From Prochilodus magdalenae (taxonomy: Eukaryota; Chordata; Actinopteri; Characiformes; Prochilodontidae): 64,000 nt of DNA. The stretch spans positions 682,001-746,000 of the forward strand of contig JAMWET010003618.1 in assembly GCA_024036415.1 (NCBI GenBank), read 5' to 3'. Shown one piece after another: positions 15,101-23,138 of this stretch. The notes under the pieces were generated by a model that did not search any database, had not been told where the DNA came from, and worked only from the letters and a program-made list of their open reading frames with translations. Numbering within the stretch: the stretch's first letter is position 1; each line of letters starts with the position of its first letter. A program made the translations under genes and the position numbers.

Positions 15101-18100
15101 CTATTGCTCACAGCAGATGGGCCAACAGTGGGCCAGCAGTGATATCTTTGCCAGAAGTGTCCACTATCCGCTTGTTTATGCAATGGTGAAAAGTGGCAAA
15201 AGCTAAAAAAACACAGTTAAAAAACACCTCCTTTATTCAGGCGTTGGCCGGATGTTTCATTTTCTACGGTTTCGGCCGAAAAAAATTATGAAATGCATTT
15301 CAGTTTATTTTACAGTTTTTTTCCATTTCAGGCTGGTAATTTAGCTGAAAAGCTTGCCATTCTTTCAGCTTTCTGTTGATGGCGGACTTTTACACTGGAA
15401 GAAAGGTTTTTAGTTGCTTAGAAGTTACCATGGATCCACTGTGACCTTGCAGAATATTACACGTCTTGCTCTTGAAGTGATCTTTGTTGTTTGACCACTC
15501 CTCAGTAGGGTAACAATGGCATTGAACTTCCTCCATTTGCACACAATCTGTTTAGAGACAGTTTTGCAAACCTTCTCAGCCCAGTGAGTATTAACAACTA
15601 ATTTTCTGAGGTCCTCAGAAATCTATTTTGTTCATGCCATGATACACTTCCACAAACATGTCTTACGAAGATCTGATTTTTTTTTAAAACATCAGGCTGG
15701 CCACTCACACATGATTGTCCCACTGATAGATAACACTTGGCTCTAATTTCACCCTCAAAGTTCACATACTTTTGCCATATGCAGAGATATAATATTAGAT
15801 CATTTTCCTCATCAAATAAATTAATTCATACTTTTGACTAATTTGTTGGTTCACTCAAATAGGTTTGTGTGTTGCATCAGGTGCAAAATAAGGGTCGTTG
15901 TGTGGTTCCAGATTACTATGCTAATGGTTACAACTGACTGCTCATGTTTGCCAGATTTGAGATCACTGAAGAGGATTTGGAGAAAAGGATCCTGAAATCT
16001 GGACAAGTCCTCACTAAGGTTGAGGTCTTAACTATTATAAAAAGGTGCCATCTTCACGCACTGCATATCCTCTCATCTAAGCTTTATTAGGAGCTGTCTC
16101 AGCAGGACAAACATCTGTTTTGAACTTGCATATGATCCCCTTAATGGACCCCCTTCAGCTGTTACATTGCGAAAAGCACAGTTATGTTGAAGCTCATTTA
16201 AAATGTTTACAAGTAAAAGGCAGACAAGCAAATCTATTATTGTACAACAAAGGCATAACATGCAAAAATTTCAATAATGAATCATCTCCAAGCTCTGCAG
16301 TATGCCTTCTATTGTTTTCTTCATTTAACAGTCATAAAAGAACAAAAGTACAGGTGCTGGTTATAAAATTAGAATATCATGAAAAAGTTGATTTATTTCA
16401 GTAATTCCAATCAAAATGTGAAACTCATTTGTTACACACAGATTGATATATTTCAAGTGTTTATTTCTTTTCATTTTGATGATTATAACTGACAACTAAT
16501 GAAAATCCCAAATTCAGTATCAGAAATTAGTATATTGTGAAAAGGTTCAATATTGAAGACACCTGGTGCCACACTCTAATCAGCTAATTAACTCAAAACA
16601 CCTGCAAAGGCCTTTAAATGGTCTCTCAGTCTAGTTCTGTAGGCTACACAATCATGGGGAAGACTGCTGACTTGACAGCTGTCCAAAAGACGACCACTGA
16701 CACCTTGCACAAGGCGGCAGGCAAGACACAAAAGGTCATTGCTAAAGGGGCTGGCTGTTCACAGAGCTCTGTGTCCAAGCACATTAATAGAGAGGCGAAG
16801 GGAAGGAAAAGATGTGGTAGAAAAAAGTGTACAAGCAATAGGTATAACCACACCCTGGAGAGGAGTATGGAACCAAACCTATTAAAAAATGTGGGGGAGA
16901 TTCACAAAGAGTGGACTGCAGCTGGAGCCAGTGCTTCAAGAACCACCACATATGCAATACATGGGTTTCACCTGTTGCATTCCTTGTGTCAAGCCAGTCT
17001 TGAACAAGAGACAGTGTCAGAAGCATCTCGCCTGGGCTAGAGACAAAAAGGACTGGACTGCTGCTGAGTGGTCCAAAGTTATGTTCTCTGATGAAAGTAA
17101 ATTTTGCATTTCCTTTGGAAATCAAGGGCCCAGTGTCTGGAGGAGGAGAGGAGAGGCACAGAATGCATGTTGCTTGAGATCCAGTGTAAAGTTTCCACAG
17201 TCAGTGATGGTTTGGGGTGCCATGTCATCTGCTGGTCTTGATCCACTGTGTTTTCTGAGGTCCAAGGTCAACGCAGCCGTCTACCAGGACGTTTTAAAGC
17301 ATTTCATAATTCCTGCTACTGACCAACTTTATGGAGATGCAGATTTCATTTTCCAACAGGACTTGGCACCTGCACACAGTGCCAAAGCTACCAGTATCTG
17401 GTTTAAGGACCAAGGTATCCCAATTCTTAATTGGCCAGCAAACTCGCCTGACCATAACTCCATAGAAAATTTATGGGGTATTGTGAAGAGGAAGACCCAA
17501 CGGCAGTCCCAACAACGCCAGACCTAACAATGCAGAAGAGCTGAAGGCCACTATCAGAGCAACCTGGGCTCTCATAACACCTGAGCAGTGCCAAAGACTG
17601 ATCGACTTCATGCCACGCCGCATTCCTGCAGTAATCCAGGCAAAAGGAGCCCCAACTAAGTATTGAGTGCTGTACATGCTCATACTTTTCATGTTCATAC
17701 TTTTCAGTTGGCCAACATTTCTAAAAATCCTTTTTTGTATTGGTCTTAAGTGATATTCTAATTTTCTGACATACTGAATTTGGGGTTTTCATTAGTTGTC
17801 AGTTATAATAATCAAAATAAAAAGAAATAAACACTTGAAATATATCAGTCTGTGTGTAATGAATGAATATAATATACAAGTTTCACTTTTTGAATAGAAT
17901 TATTGAAATAAATCAACTTTTCCATGATATTCTAATTTTATGACCAGCACCTGTAATAGCAACCCCCTCCACTCTCAGCATGTTCCAGAATAGTTTAGAA
18001 TTTCAAAAAGAATATTCCAGGTCTGTTTAACCTATTATCCTAATTCTTCTGAAATTCTACAGCTTTGAACTTTAACAACATTTTGACATTGGCCTTACTG

Positions 18101-21100
18101 CGAAAGTTGATCAATATATTAGCTCTACTGTCTTTAGCAAGCTGGAAAATGGTAAAAACCCAGGTGAAATCCATTATATGCATTATATATGTATTGTTAT
18201 GGTCAGTGTTCTATCTGTTACCTTTAAATCTTTTGTAATTTGTAAATTGAGCTGTTCCCATGTTATCAACTCGCAAGAAAGGATACCCTTTACAGAAAGG
18301 CAGTTTATGTAATGAACGAAAAACAAAGGAGTCCATGTATTAAAGTATTATTTAGTATTAAAGACTGGAATGTGGGTCCCCACCAGAGATACAGTGAGGA
18401 AAATAAGTATTTGAACACCCTGCGACTATGCAAGTTCTCCCACTTAGAAATCATGGAGGGTTCTGAAATTTTCATCTTAGGTGCATGTCCACTGTGAAAG
18501 ACATAATCTAAAAAAAAATCACAATGCATGATTTATTAATAATTTGTGTGTTACTGCTGCAAATAAGTATTTGAACACCTGTGAAAATCAATTTTAATAT
18601 TTGGTACAGTAGCCTTTGTTTGCAATTACAGAGGTCCCGTAGTTTTTCACCAGGTTTGCACACATTGCAGCAGGGATTTTGGCCCATTCCTCCACACAGA
18701 TCTTCTCCAGATCAGCCAGGTTTCTGGGCTGTCGCTTGAGTTTGAGCTCCCTCCAAAGATTTTCTATAGGGTTTAGGTCTGGAGACTGGCTAGGCCACTC
18801 CAGAACCTTGATATGCTTCTTACAGAGCCACTCCTTGGTTATCCTGGCTGTGTGCTTTGGGTCATTGTCATGTTGGAAGACCCAGCCACGACCAATCTTC
18901 AATGCTCTAACTAAGGGAAGGAGGTTGTTCCCCAAAATCTCGCAATACATGGCCCCGGTCATCCTCTCCTTAATACAGTCCAGTCGTCCTGTCCCATGTG
19001 CAGAAAAACACCCCCAAAGCATGATGCTTCCACCCCAATGCTTTACAGTAGGGATGGTGTTTTTGGGATGTTACTCATCATTCTTCGTCTTCCAAACACG
19101 GCGAGTGGAATTAAGACCAAAAAGTTTATTTTGGTCTCATCTGACCACAGACCTTTCTTCCATGACTCCTCTGGATCATCCAAATGGTCATGGGAAAATT
19201 TAAGACGGGCCTGGACATGTGCTGATTTAAGCAGGGGAACCTTCCGTGCCATGCATGACTTTAAACTATAATGTCTTAGTGTATTACCCACAGTAACCTT
19301 GGAAACAGTGGTGCCAGCTCTCTTCAGGTCATTAACCAGCTCCTCCCGTGTAGTTCTGGGCTGATTCCTCACCTTTCTTAGGATCATTGATACACCACGA
19401 GGTGAGATCTTGTGTGGAGCCCCAGTCCGAGGGAGATTGACAGTCATGTTTAGCTTCTTCCATTTTCTAATTATTGCTCCAACAGTTGATTTTTTTTCAC
19501 CAAGCTGCTTGGCAATTGCCCCGTAGCCCTTTCAGCCTTGTGGAGGTCAACAATTTTGTTTCTGGTGTCTTTGGACAGCTCCTTGGTCTTAGCCATGCTA
19601 GTAGTTGGAGTCTTACTGATTGTGTGGGGTGGACAGGTGTCTTTATGCAGCTAACGACCTCAAACAGGTGCTTCTAATTTAGAATAATAAGTGGAGTGGA
19701 GGTGGAGTTTTTAGAGGCGGACTAACAGGTCTTTGAGGGCCAGAATTTTTGCTGATTGGCAGGTGTTTAAATACTTATTTGCAGCAGTAACACACAAATA
19801 AATTATTTTAAAAATCATACATTTCCAATTTTTTTTTTTTTTAGATTATGTCTCTCACAGTGGAAATGCACCTAAGATGAAAATTTCAGACCCCTCTATG
19901 ATTTCCAAATGGGAGAACCTGCAAAGTCGCAGGGTGTTTAAATACTTATTTTCCTCACTGTATATCCATATCCACACACACAACCCACTACTTCAGCAAA
20001 TGAGCAAGAAATGGTTTCAGTTAAGAAATCAATCTTGACACTATATTATTTCTTACAAAATGATTCTTCCTGGCCCACATGTTTTCATCACACTCAATTA
20101 TAAAAAAGTAAAAGAATTCTTGAAGACATTGTGACTCCAAAAACAAAACAAAAAGGTTTAACGTCTAACTTAACATTGTGGCTTAGCTCAACTCCACACA
20201 TCGTTCTAACATTTGAGTGAAGGTGCAGTACTAAACTGTCACAATCCGTGTTAGCTACTCAGTACACACAGCTGGGCAAGCAAGGTGGCTAATCAGCCTG
20301 TTTGACCATTTTAGGCTTGTATTTTAATGGTTGTAAACAAGGACAAAAAAGAAGCCAATTAGTATTATTTACAAAGCAATGAACAGTCAGCTACATTTTT
20401 ATGATCATGACAGCCCTAGTCATTGTATTGAAAAAAAATACAAAACACAAAAGCATTATTAACTGCAATACAAATTCACTAGCTACTAAGGCCTGAGCAT
20501 CGTCATGAGAAGTTGGACTGTCTCTGAACCAGTCTCTTTGGCTGTGGATTTCTTGCCTTCCTTGTAATTGGCAAAGGCATCAAACACAAATCAATACCAC
20601 AGATAACAGACCTCTGCACTCACTAGTATAAGCTCTGTACTCATTTACGTATGTCTGTCTTTGATCTGTGTGATTTGTACAAGTTAAGTGATAGTAATAA
20701 TCCCATTTTATATCGTTTTGATCCTCTCTCAGATTTCACTTCCACATCTGAGCTGACCTCAAGCATTGAATCTCTCCCTTTCTGACAACTTATAAGCACC
20801 AAGCTAGAACATGCCACTTACTGAGATGTCACTTTGCACTTTCTCATAAAACAGCTGGAGCATAGGGCCACCGGTTTTCTCAGGGGCCAGATGGAAGCTG
20901 TAACTCTGGGTTGGCAGGTCCTCCCCTGTCAGAGCCAGCTGCAAGTCACGGACATATTTTTCTCTCGTCATCTCCATTTCCTGGGCATCCTTGGTCACAT
21001 CATCCTCTGAAACTAATAACAAATTCACAGACAAATTAATATGACATTAAACAAACAACATACAGCTTTTTTGGCCAGACTAACTGAATGCTGCTCACCT

Positions 21101-21237
21101 TCACCACTCCATGCAGAAATGCCATCACAGAGCACAACAACAAAGCCAGCCCCCAGGTCATCGGCCCATTCCACCTTGAGGTAGAATGTGGTGTCAGGTT
21201 TTGAGACTATAGAAATCTGACACACAGTGACCTTCAT
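53..21237 (-). CDS. xrcc4: xrcc4, non-homologous end-joining scaffold (C-terminal end outside window)
   Basis: XRCC4 is the nuclear scaffold that binds DNA ligase IV and XLF in non-homologous end joining. Six coding exons on the minus strand join in consistent phase: 21237-21099, 21006-20822, 9738-9572, 7776-7627, 5759-5629 and 194-53 (914 coding nt, 304 codons plus 2 nt). Order of domains: N-terminal head (residues 1 to about 115), helical coiled-coil stalk with the conserved run [16 protein letters not shown], an acidic Ser/Thr/Glu-rich tail, then [11 protein letters not shown], which matches the human nuclear localisation region. The human protein is about 335 aa, so roughly 30 residues and the stop lie left of position 1. 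The start ATG at 21237 was chosen because the next residues align with the human N-terminus. Introns of up to 11 kb hold most of the transposons in the left third. No frame damage is seen. Confidence 0.96.
195..2680. other. xrcc4 intron sequence, unremarkable part
   Basis: AT-rich intron between coding exons 6 and 5. Apart from the duplication near 1580-1860 and a short TATACACAATATAC-rich stretch (about 2190-2340) I see no gene or clear element. Confidence 0.6.
1580..1860. repeat. Imperfect tandem duplication in xrcc4 intron
   Basis: Two related units begin at about 1580 and 1722 (AAATAAAG-A--TTG-ATTC-CTAGGATG). The stretch GGAACAACTTCATTGTCTTG (1672-1691) also recurs at about 652-671 in variant form. 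Confidence 0.5.
2690..2870 (+). mobile_element. Solo end of the 'TTGCACCCAGAA' Tc1-like family
   Basis: About 180 bp closely matching 4125-4280: GTATGTGTAGCTCAATA, then ACTGTTCCTGGTAA, then GATGAGTGTATTTTATTT. Only the 3' end is present. Confidence 0.6.
3465..4285 (+). mobile_element. Internally deleted copy of the 'TTGCACCCAGAA' Tc1-like family
   Basis: Left end near 3475 (ATTATCAAAAGAACAGTTGC) and right end near 4280 (GATGAGTGTATTTTATTTTG) are inverted relatives. Inside are transposase bits: [20 protein letters not shown] at about 3813-3873 (the first catalytic Asp is replaced by His) and a C-terminal [15 protein letters not shown] at about 4027-4070. Confidence 0.65.
4555..5138 (-). mobile_element. 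Decayed Tc1-like fragment
   Basis: Minus-strand remnant resembling the transposase family of the 63055 element: a variant of the 'tggtaccc' end is at 4565-4576, followed by antisense of the catalytic domain (ATCTCGTTGGAAGACTCAAGCATGGCC region, 4850-4880; GGTTTTGGTCTC near 5121). Too many indels for an ORF. Lies between xrcc4 coding exons 6 and 5. Confidence 0.55.
5140..5480 (+). mobile_element. Short deletion derivative of the 'TTGCACCCAGAA' family
   Basis: Left end AGAAGGAATCAACCGACAGG (5150) and right end CTTCTGGGTGCAACTATTC (about 5440) with roughly 300 bp between. It abuts the decayed Tc1-like fragment ending near 5138, so the two are nested or adjacent insertions. Confidence 0.55.
5629..5759 (-). 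CDS. xrcc4: xrcc4 coding exon 5 (acidic linker)
   Basis: Acceptor TTTTAAG and donor G|GTAGAG flank 131 nt. The exon encodes a low-complexity tail rich in Glu, Ser, Thr and Asp (for example [15 protein letters not shown]). It corresponds to the region of human XRCC4 around residues 220-255, a phosphorylated tail in mammals. Phases 2 in and 1 out fit both neighbours. Confidence 0.9.
5990..6130. repeat. Dispersed retroposon-like 3' tail, copy 1
   Basis: GGGAGTTTTTCCTTGCCAC, GGCTTGCTCACTGTGGGCTT, then TTTGTGACAACATCTATTGT. The same pattern recurs at 10185-10290 and 33880-34015. It looks like the 3' end of a LINE/SINE family; class not determined. Confidence 0.5.
6131..7626. other. xrcc4 intron 5, no gene seen
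   Basis: No exon-like frame. A GC-richer patch at 6290-6530 holds an open frame of low-complexity Ser/Cys/Leu, which I do not take as coding. Confidence 0.5.
7627..7776 (-). CDS. xrcc4: xrcc4 coding exon 4 (coiled coil)
   Basis: 150 nt between acceptor TTTCACAG and donor AG|GTACAC. It encodes the second part of the coiled-coil stalk, including [18 protein letters not shown]. This segment matches the human stalk where ligase IV BRCT repeats bind. Confidence 0.95.
7777..9571. other. xrcc4 intron 4, no gene seen
   Basis: Contains only the hairpin at 8786-8825 and an AATTAATT-rich tract (8487-8518). Confidence 0.6.
8786..8825. repeat. Perfect 18-bp hairpin
   Basis: CTGGTATTTTTCACTTTA (8786-8803), loop AACA, then its exact reverse complement (8808-8825). 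Intronic in xrcc4. Could be a short palindrome of a transposon; no gene role seen. Confidence 0.85.
9572..9738 (-). CDS. xrcc4: xrcc4 coding exon 3 (head-stalk junction)
   Basis: 167 nt between acceptor CTTTCAG and donor GA|GTAAGT. It encodes the end of the head and the start of the stalk; PAEVIRELI is identical to the human motif. Confidence 0.95.
10185..10290. repeat. Dispersed retroposon-like 3' tail, copy 2
   Basis: GATTTTCTGTAAGGCTGCTT, CTGTTGTAAAAAGCACTG and TACAAATAAA, typical of the tail family at 5990-6130. Confidence 0.5.
10291..13140. other. xrcc4 intron 3, left part, no gene seen
   Basis: AT-rich, with no recognisable protein similarity in any frame. A near-duplicate pair, AACAAGTTCTRCCAA, lies at 11479 and 11530. 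Confidence 0.5.
13213..14440 (+). mobile_element. Tc1-like transposon, internally deleted, right tip lost
   Basis: Left end CAAAAGTTTACATACCCC and about 200 bp of sequence recur inverted before 14440 (CACTCATGGTTAGTGGTTGG type). The outermost roughly 50 bp of the right end are replaced by an AT/CA microsatellite (14455-14486). Copy length about 1.2 kb instead of the usual 1.6 kb. Confidence 0.8.
13621..14201 (+). pseudogene. Tc1-like transposase remnant, catalytic core deleted
   Basis: Starts [20 protein letters not shown], then a stop (IGK-stop-YKK), then an HTH-like part with [13 protein letters not shown]. The stretch carrying the first Asp is missing, and the frame then jumps to [12 protein letters not shown] and WPSQSPDLN. 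It cannot be functional. Confidence 0.8.
14455..14486. repeat. TA/CA microsatellite
   Basis: TATATATACATACACACACA and onward; it abuts the truncated right end of the Tc1-like copy at 13213. Confidence 0.85.
14598..14780 (-). mobile_element. Diverged second copy of the tRNA-derived SINE
   Basis: Minus-strand start TTGGTGTGGCTCAGCGG matches 21663-21644; the B box is degraded. The body (GCACAGCAT, CTTATTGGTGT, GTAGGCCA) matches 21492-21663. Confidence 0.7.
15395..15855. mobile_element. Decayed DNA-transposon-like fragment
   Basis: The segment with TTCATGCCATGATACACTTC and TTCACATACTTTTGCCA resembles a dispersed repeat I have seen in fish genomes. No ORF remains. Class uncertain. Confidence 0.35.
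16351..17953 (+). mobile_element. Tc1-like transposon, full length, TA-flanked
   Basis: Termini CAGGTGCTGGTTATAAAATT and its inverted partner ending CCAGCACCTG, both flanked by TA (16349-16350, 17954-17955). 1603 bp. It lies in xrcc4 intron only about 440 bp from the next Tc1-like copy, which is of a different family and opposite orientation. Confidence 0.92.
16654..17666 (+). pseudogene. Tc1-like transposase, two frameshifts
   Basis: Starts [20 protein letters not shown], ends [12 protein letters not shown]. Frame changes around 16950-17000 and 17505-17540. The middle frame keeps [18 protein letters not shown] and [11 protein letters not shown] with 34 residues between the second Asp and Glu. 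Confidence 0.85.
18392..19960 (-). mobile_element. Tc1-like transposon, full length, TA-flanked
   Basis: Termini CAGTGAGGAAAATAAGTATT inverted at both ends with TA flanks; long inverted repeats of about 200 bp. Related to the 41461 element but with distinct ends. Lies in xrcc4 intron between coding exons 3 and 2. Confidence 0.92.
18594..19596 (-). pseudogene. Tc1-like transposase, frameshifted
   Basis: Minus strand, start [20 protein letters not shown] at 19596, end [12 protein letters not shown] at 18594. A lost base early in the HTH region, an inserted base near 19125 and a stop near 19068 break it. [14 protein letters not shown] and NPIENLW motifs remain. Confidence 0.85.
19961..20821. 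other. xrcc4 intron 3, right end, no gene seen
   Basis: No repeat or frame of note. Confidence 0.6.
20822..21006 (-). CDS. xrcc4: xrcc4 coding exon 2 (head domain)
   Basis: 185 nt between acceptor TTTCAG and donor CA|GTAAGT. It encodes the C-terminal half of the head domain, corresponding to the human segment that runs from EADDMAMEKGKYVGEL into the sheet before FRLG. Phase 1 in, phase 0 out. Confidence 0.94.
21099..21237 (-). CDS. xrcc4: xrcc4 coding exon 1 (start codon)
   Basis: The ATG at 21237-21235 opens the frame encoding the first head-domain strands ([24 protein letters not shown]), aligned with the human HFLQVSWEKTLESGFVI region. The exon itself starts near 21259 after acceptor TTTTAG, leaving about 22 nt of 5' UTR. 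The donor is GAAG|GTGAGC at 21099/21098. Confidence 0.94.
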
Positions 21238-21349
21238 AGCCAACTTGAGGTGTACAAACCTAAAACGTAGATATGGCAGCATTATAAGCACAATTTAAAT
21301 AGTCCAGCAAATGGCAAATATGAAAAAAATAATAAATTCTACAGGCATC

Positions 21350-21755
21350 TATAATGTTTTGCTGGCTTTTTATATAATACAAATCCGAATATCACAAGAA
21401 AGTGTGGATATGACAAGTATGTATAGTGTCCTGCTTGCTTTTTAAACAGCACAAGTCCAAATATCACAAGAAACTGTGGATATGACAAGTATTTACATTT
21501 ACGGTATTACAAGTAGGCCAATGTAGTGTTAGGAGTCTTGCCCACAGACTCTTATTGGTGTAGCACAGCATAGTCACTGAGCCCGGGATTCGAACCCCAG
21601 TCTCCCACATGTGTGGTGACTACTTGGCGGGTAGTGGTGTTATCCGCTGAGCTACACCAACCATGTCCAACACCTTATAATGTCCTGCTGGCTTATTATA
21701 TAGCACAAGTCCAATTATCACAATAAATTGAAGATTTTACAAGTACTTGTCCTGC
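21350..21755. repeat. 72-bp tandem repeat split by a SINE
   Basis: Units at 21350, 21422 and 21675 share the pattern TGTCCTGCTGGCTT, then CACAAGTCCAA-TATCACAA, then TGACAAGTA. A partial fourth starts near 21748. The SINE lies between units 2 and 3. Confidence 0.7.
21492..21663 (-). mobile_element. tRNA-derived SINE
   Basis: Read on the minus strand it begins TTGGTGTAGCTCAGCGG, with an A box (TAGCTCAGCGG, 21654-21644) and a perfect B box (GGTTCGAATCC, 21596-21586). These are RNA polymerase III promoter boxes. It ends in a short TAAATGTAAATA tail. It interrupts a 72-bp tandem repeat. Confidence 0.8.
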
Positions 21756-22630
21756 TGAATTTTTTAAATTGCCAATCAACTGTCAAAACTTACAAATTCT
21801 CTGGCTTATCACTGGTGAAAGCCTTAATGCTCTTTATTAGAAAAAATACCATCCTTGTTTGGAGCTTCCTTAATCACAAAATATTTATAACAGTATTTAA
21901 AAGTTGAGGGAACAGGTTTTTTTCTATTAATTTCTTAAATGGCGTCCGACCAGAAGCTATACAGAGCACCAGCACTTTACTGGTTTTCATGTGTGCTGAC
22001 ACAATGCTAAGAAGTAAACTGAAAATAATTCAGAAGTTGTTAGAAACAGCAGAAATTTAACTTTTAAATGAAATAATAGTTTTTTAATGATATTGTACTA
22101 CTTTCCTCTGAGGTGTAAAGTCAAATCAAGAAAATTTAACTCTGTTAACCTTATATTTCCCAGAAATGTTAATTAACTAGACATAACAATATATTTTTAT
22201 GATGCATGTTGTATCATCACTATCATCGTTCTCCAAAACTTTGCAGGACAGGACAAAAACCTAATGTAACATTAATGTAAGTCAATGGAAACAGACTTCT
22301 TCCCCCCCAAAAAAGATGAGAAATTTTTGTTGGGCCAATCTTCAGGAAATGTTCACAAAAAAGACAAACTTGTGAATTTGGAATTGGAATTTTTTTCTAT
22401 GTATATGTATAATACGTGTTTGTAAATAAGTGGATTAAGGACTTCATGTAGAATGGGGTTTTAAATTTTGTATCAGAGTAAATCACTGTCTTACCTCTAT
22501 AAATGGTTGCAGAAAACTAATATAATTAATTATTGCTTGCAATAAAAAAATAAGACTATAAAAGACAATTAAAATAATTCATAAATACATAAGTGCAGTA
22601 TCCAGAGTATATATATTCATGATTTTTAAA
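21756..22630. other. xrcc4 intron before coding exon 1, no gene seen
   Basis: AT-rich, no element recognised. Confidence 0.55.
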
Positions 22631-22634
22631 TTAC

Positions 22635-22710
22635 CTGATTTGCCAGCAAATGCACATAGTCTTCGTGAACCTACATTTCCTTCTCTTTTACCGACCCGGA
22701 AGTCAAAGGA
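22635..22710 (-). other. xrcc4: Probable non-coding first exon of xrcc4
   Basis: On the minus strand a good donor, CAG|GTAATT, lies at 22635/22634. It is the nearest upstream donor that could feed the acceptor at 21260. The 5' limit is not visible; I placed it near the ETS-like CCGGAAGT box at 22696-22703. Inference from splice signals only. Confidence 0.5.
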
Positions 22711-23135
22711 ATATAAACCTTATTTTATTTTTTTATTACGGAAATTACATCGTGTTTACAGTGTTTGGTTATTCAGTAACTGTATAGTTAATAACATATT
22801 CGATGTAAGGATAACTATTTCTGAGAGGAAATGACGTGTTTGCCAACTAGCTTGCTAACGTTAGCTAGCAAAACAAAGGCATTTTAAATGTACCTGCGAA
22901 CATGCCATGAGCGAAATTGTGAATACACAAGGTGCCGTGTCTCCTCACCTCAACTCGATTGCCTATGCAGTATAAACTCTACAGTGTGCTCAGCTGAATA
23001 CACAGCTTTTAACGTAACCACACTTGTAGCCTTTTCCCCTACCTTTAGTGAAATTTCTACTCGCCCGGCGCATCTGTATCTTCGTCATTTCCTCTGTGTT
23101 CAGGAAGTGTGAGGTGGCTTGCTAGAGCTAGCGAA
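22680..23135. promoter_or_regulatory. Shared divergent promoter of xrcc4 and tmem167a
   Basis: About 450-500 bp separate the inferred first exons of the two head-to-head genes. ETS-type boxes are visible at 22696-22703 (CCGGAAGT) and 23102-23109 (AGGAAGTG), one near each gene, with no obvious TATA box. ETS sites are common in divergent housekeeping promoters. Human TMEM167A and XRCC4 are also head to head, as I recall. Confidence 0.6.
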
Positions 23136-23138
23136 ATG
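23136..23138 (+). CDS. tmem167a: tmem167a exon 1, coding part (ATG only)
   Basis: Exon 1 ends exactly on the initiator codon: GCGAAATG|GTAAGA. Exon 2 starts with TCT, giving Met-Ser-Ala as in the human protein, so the first intron is phase 0 after codon 1. Confidence 0.93.
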
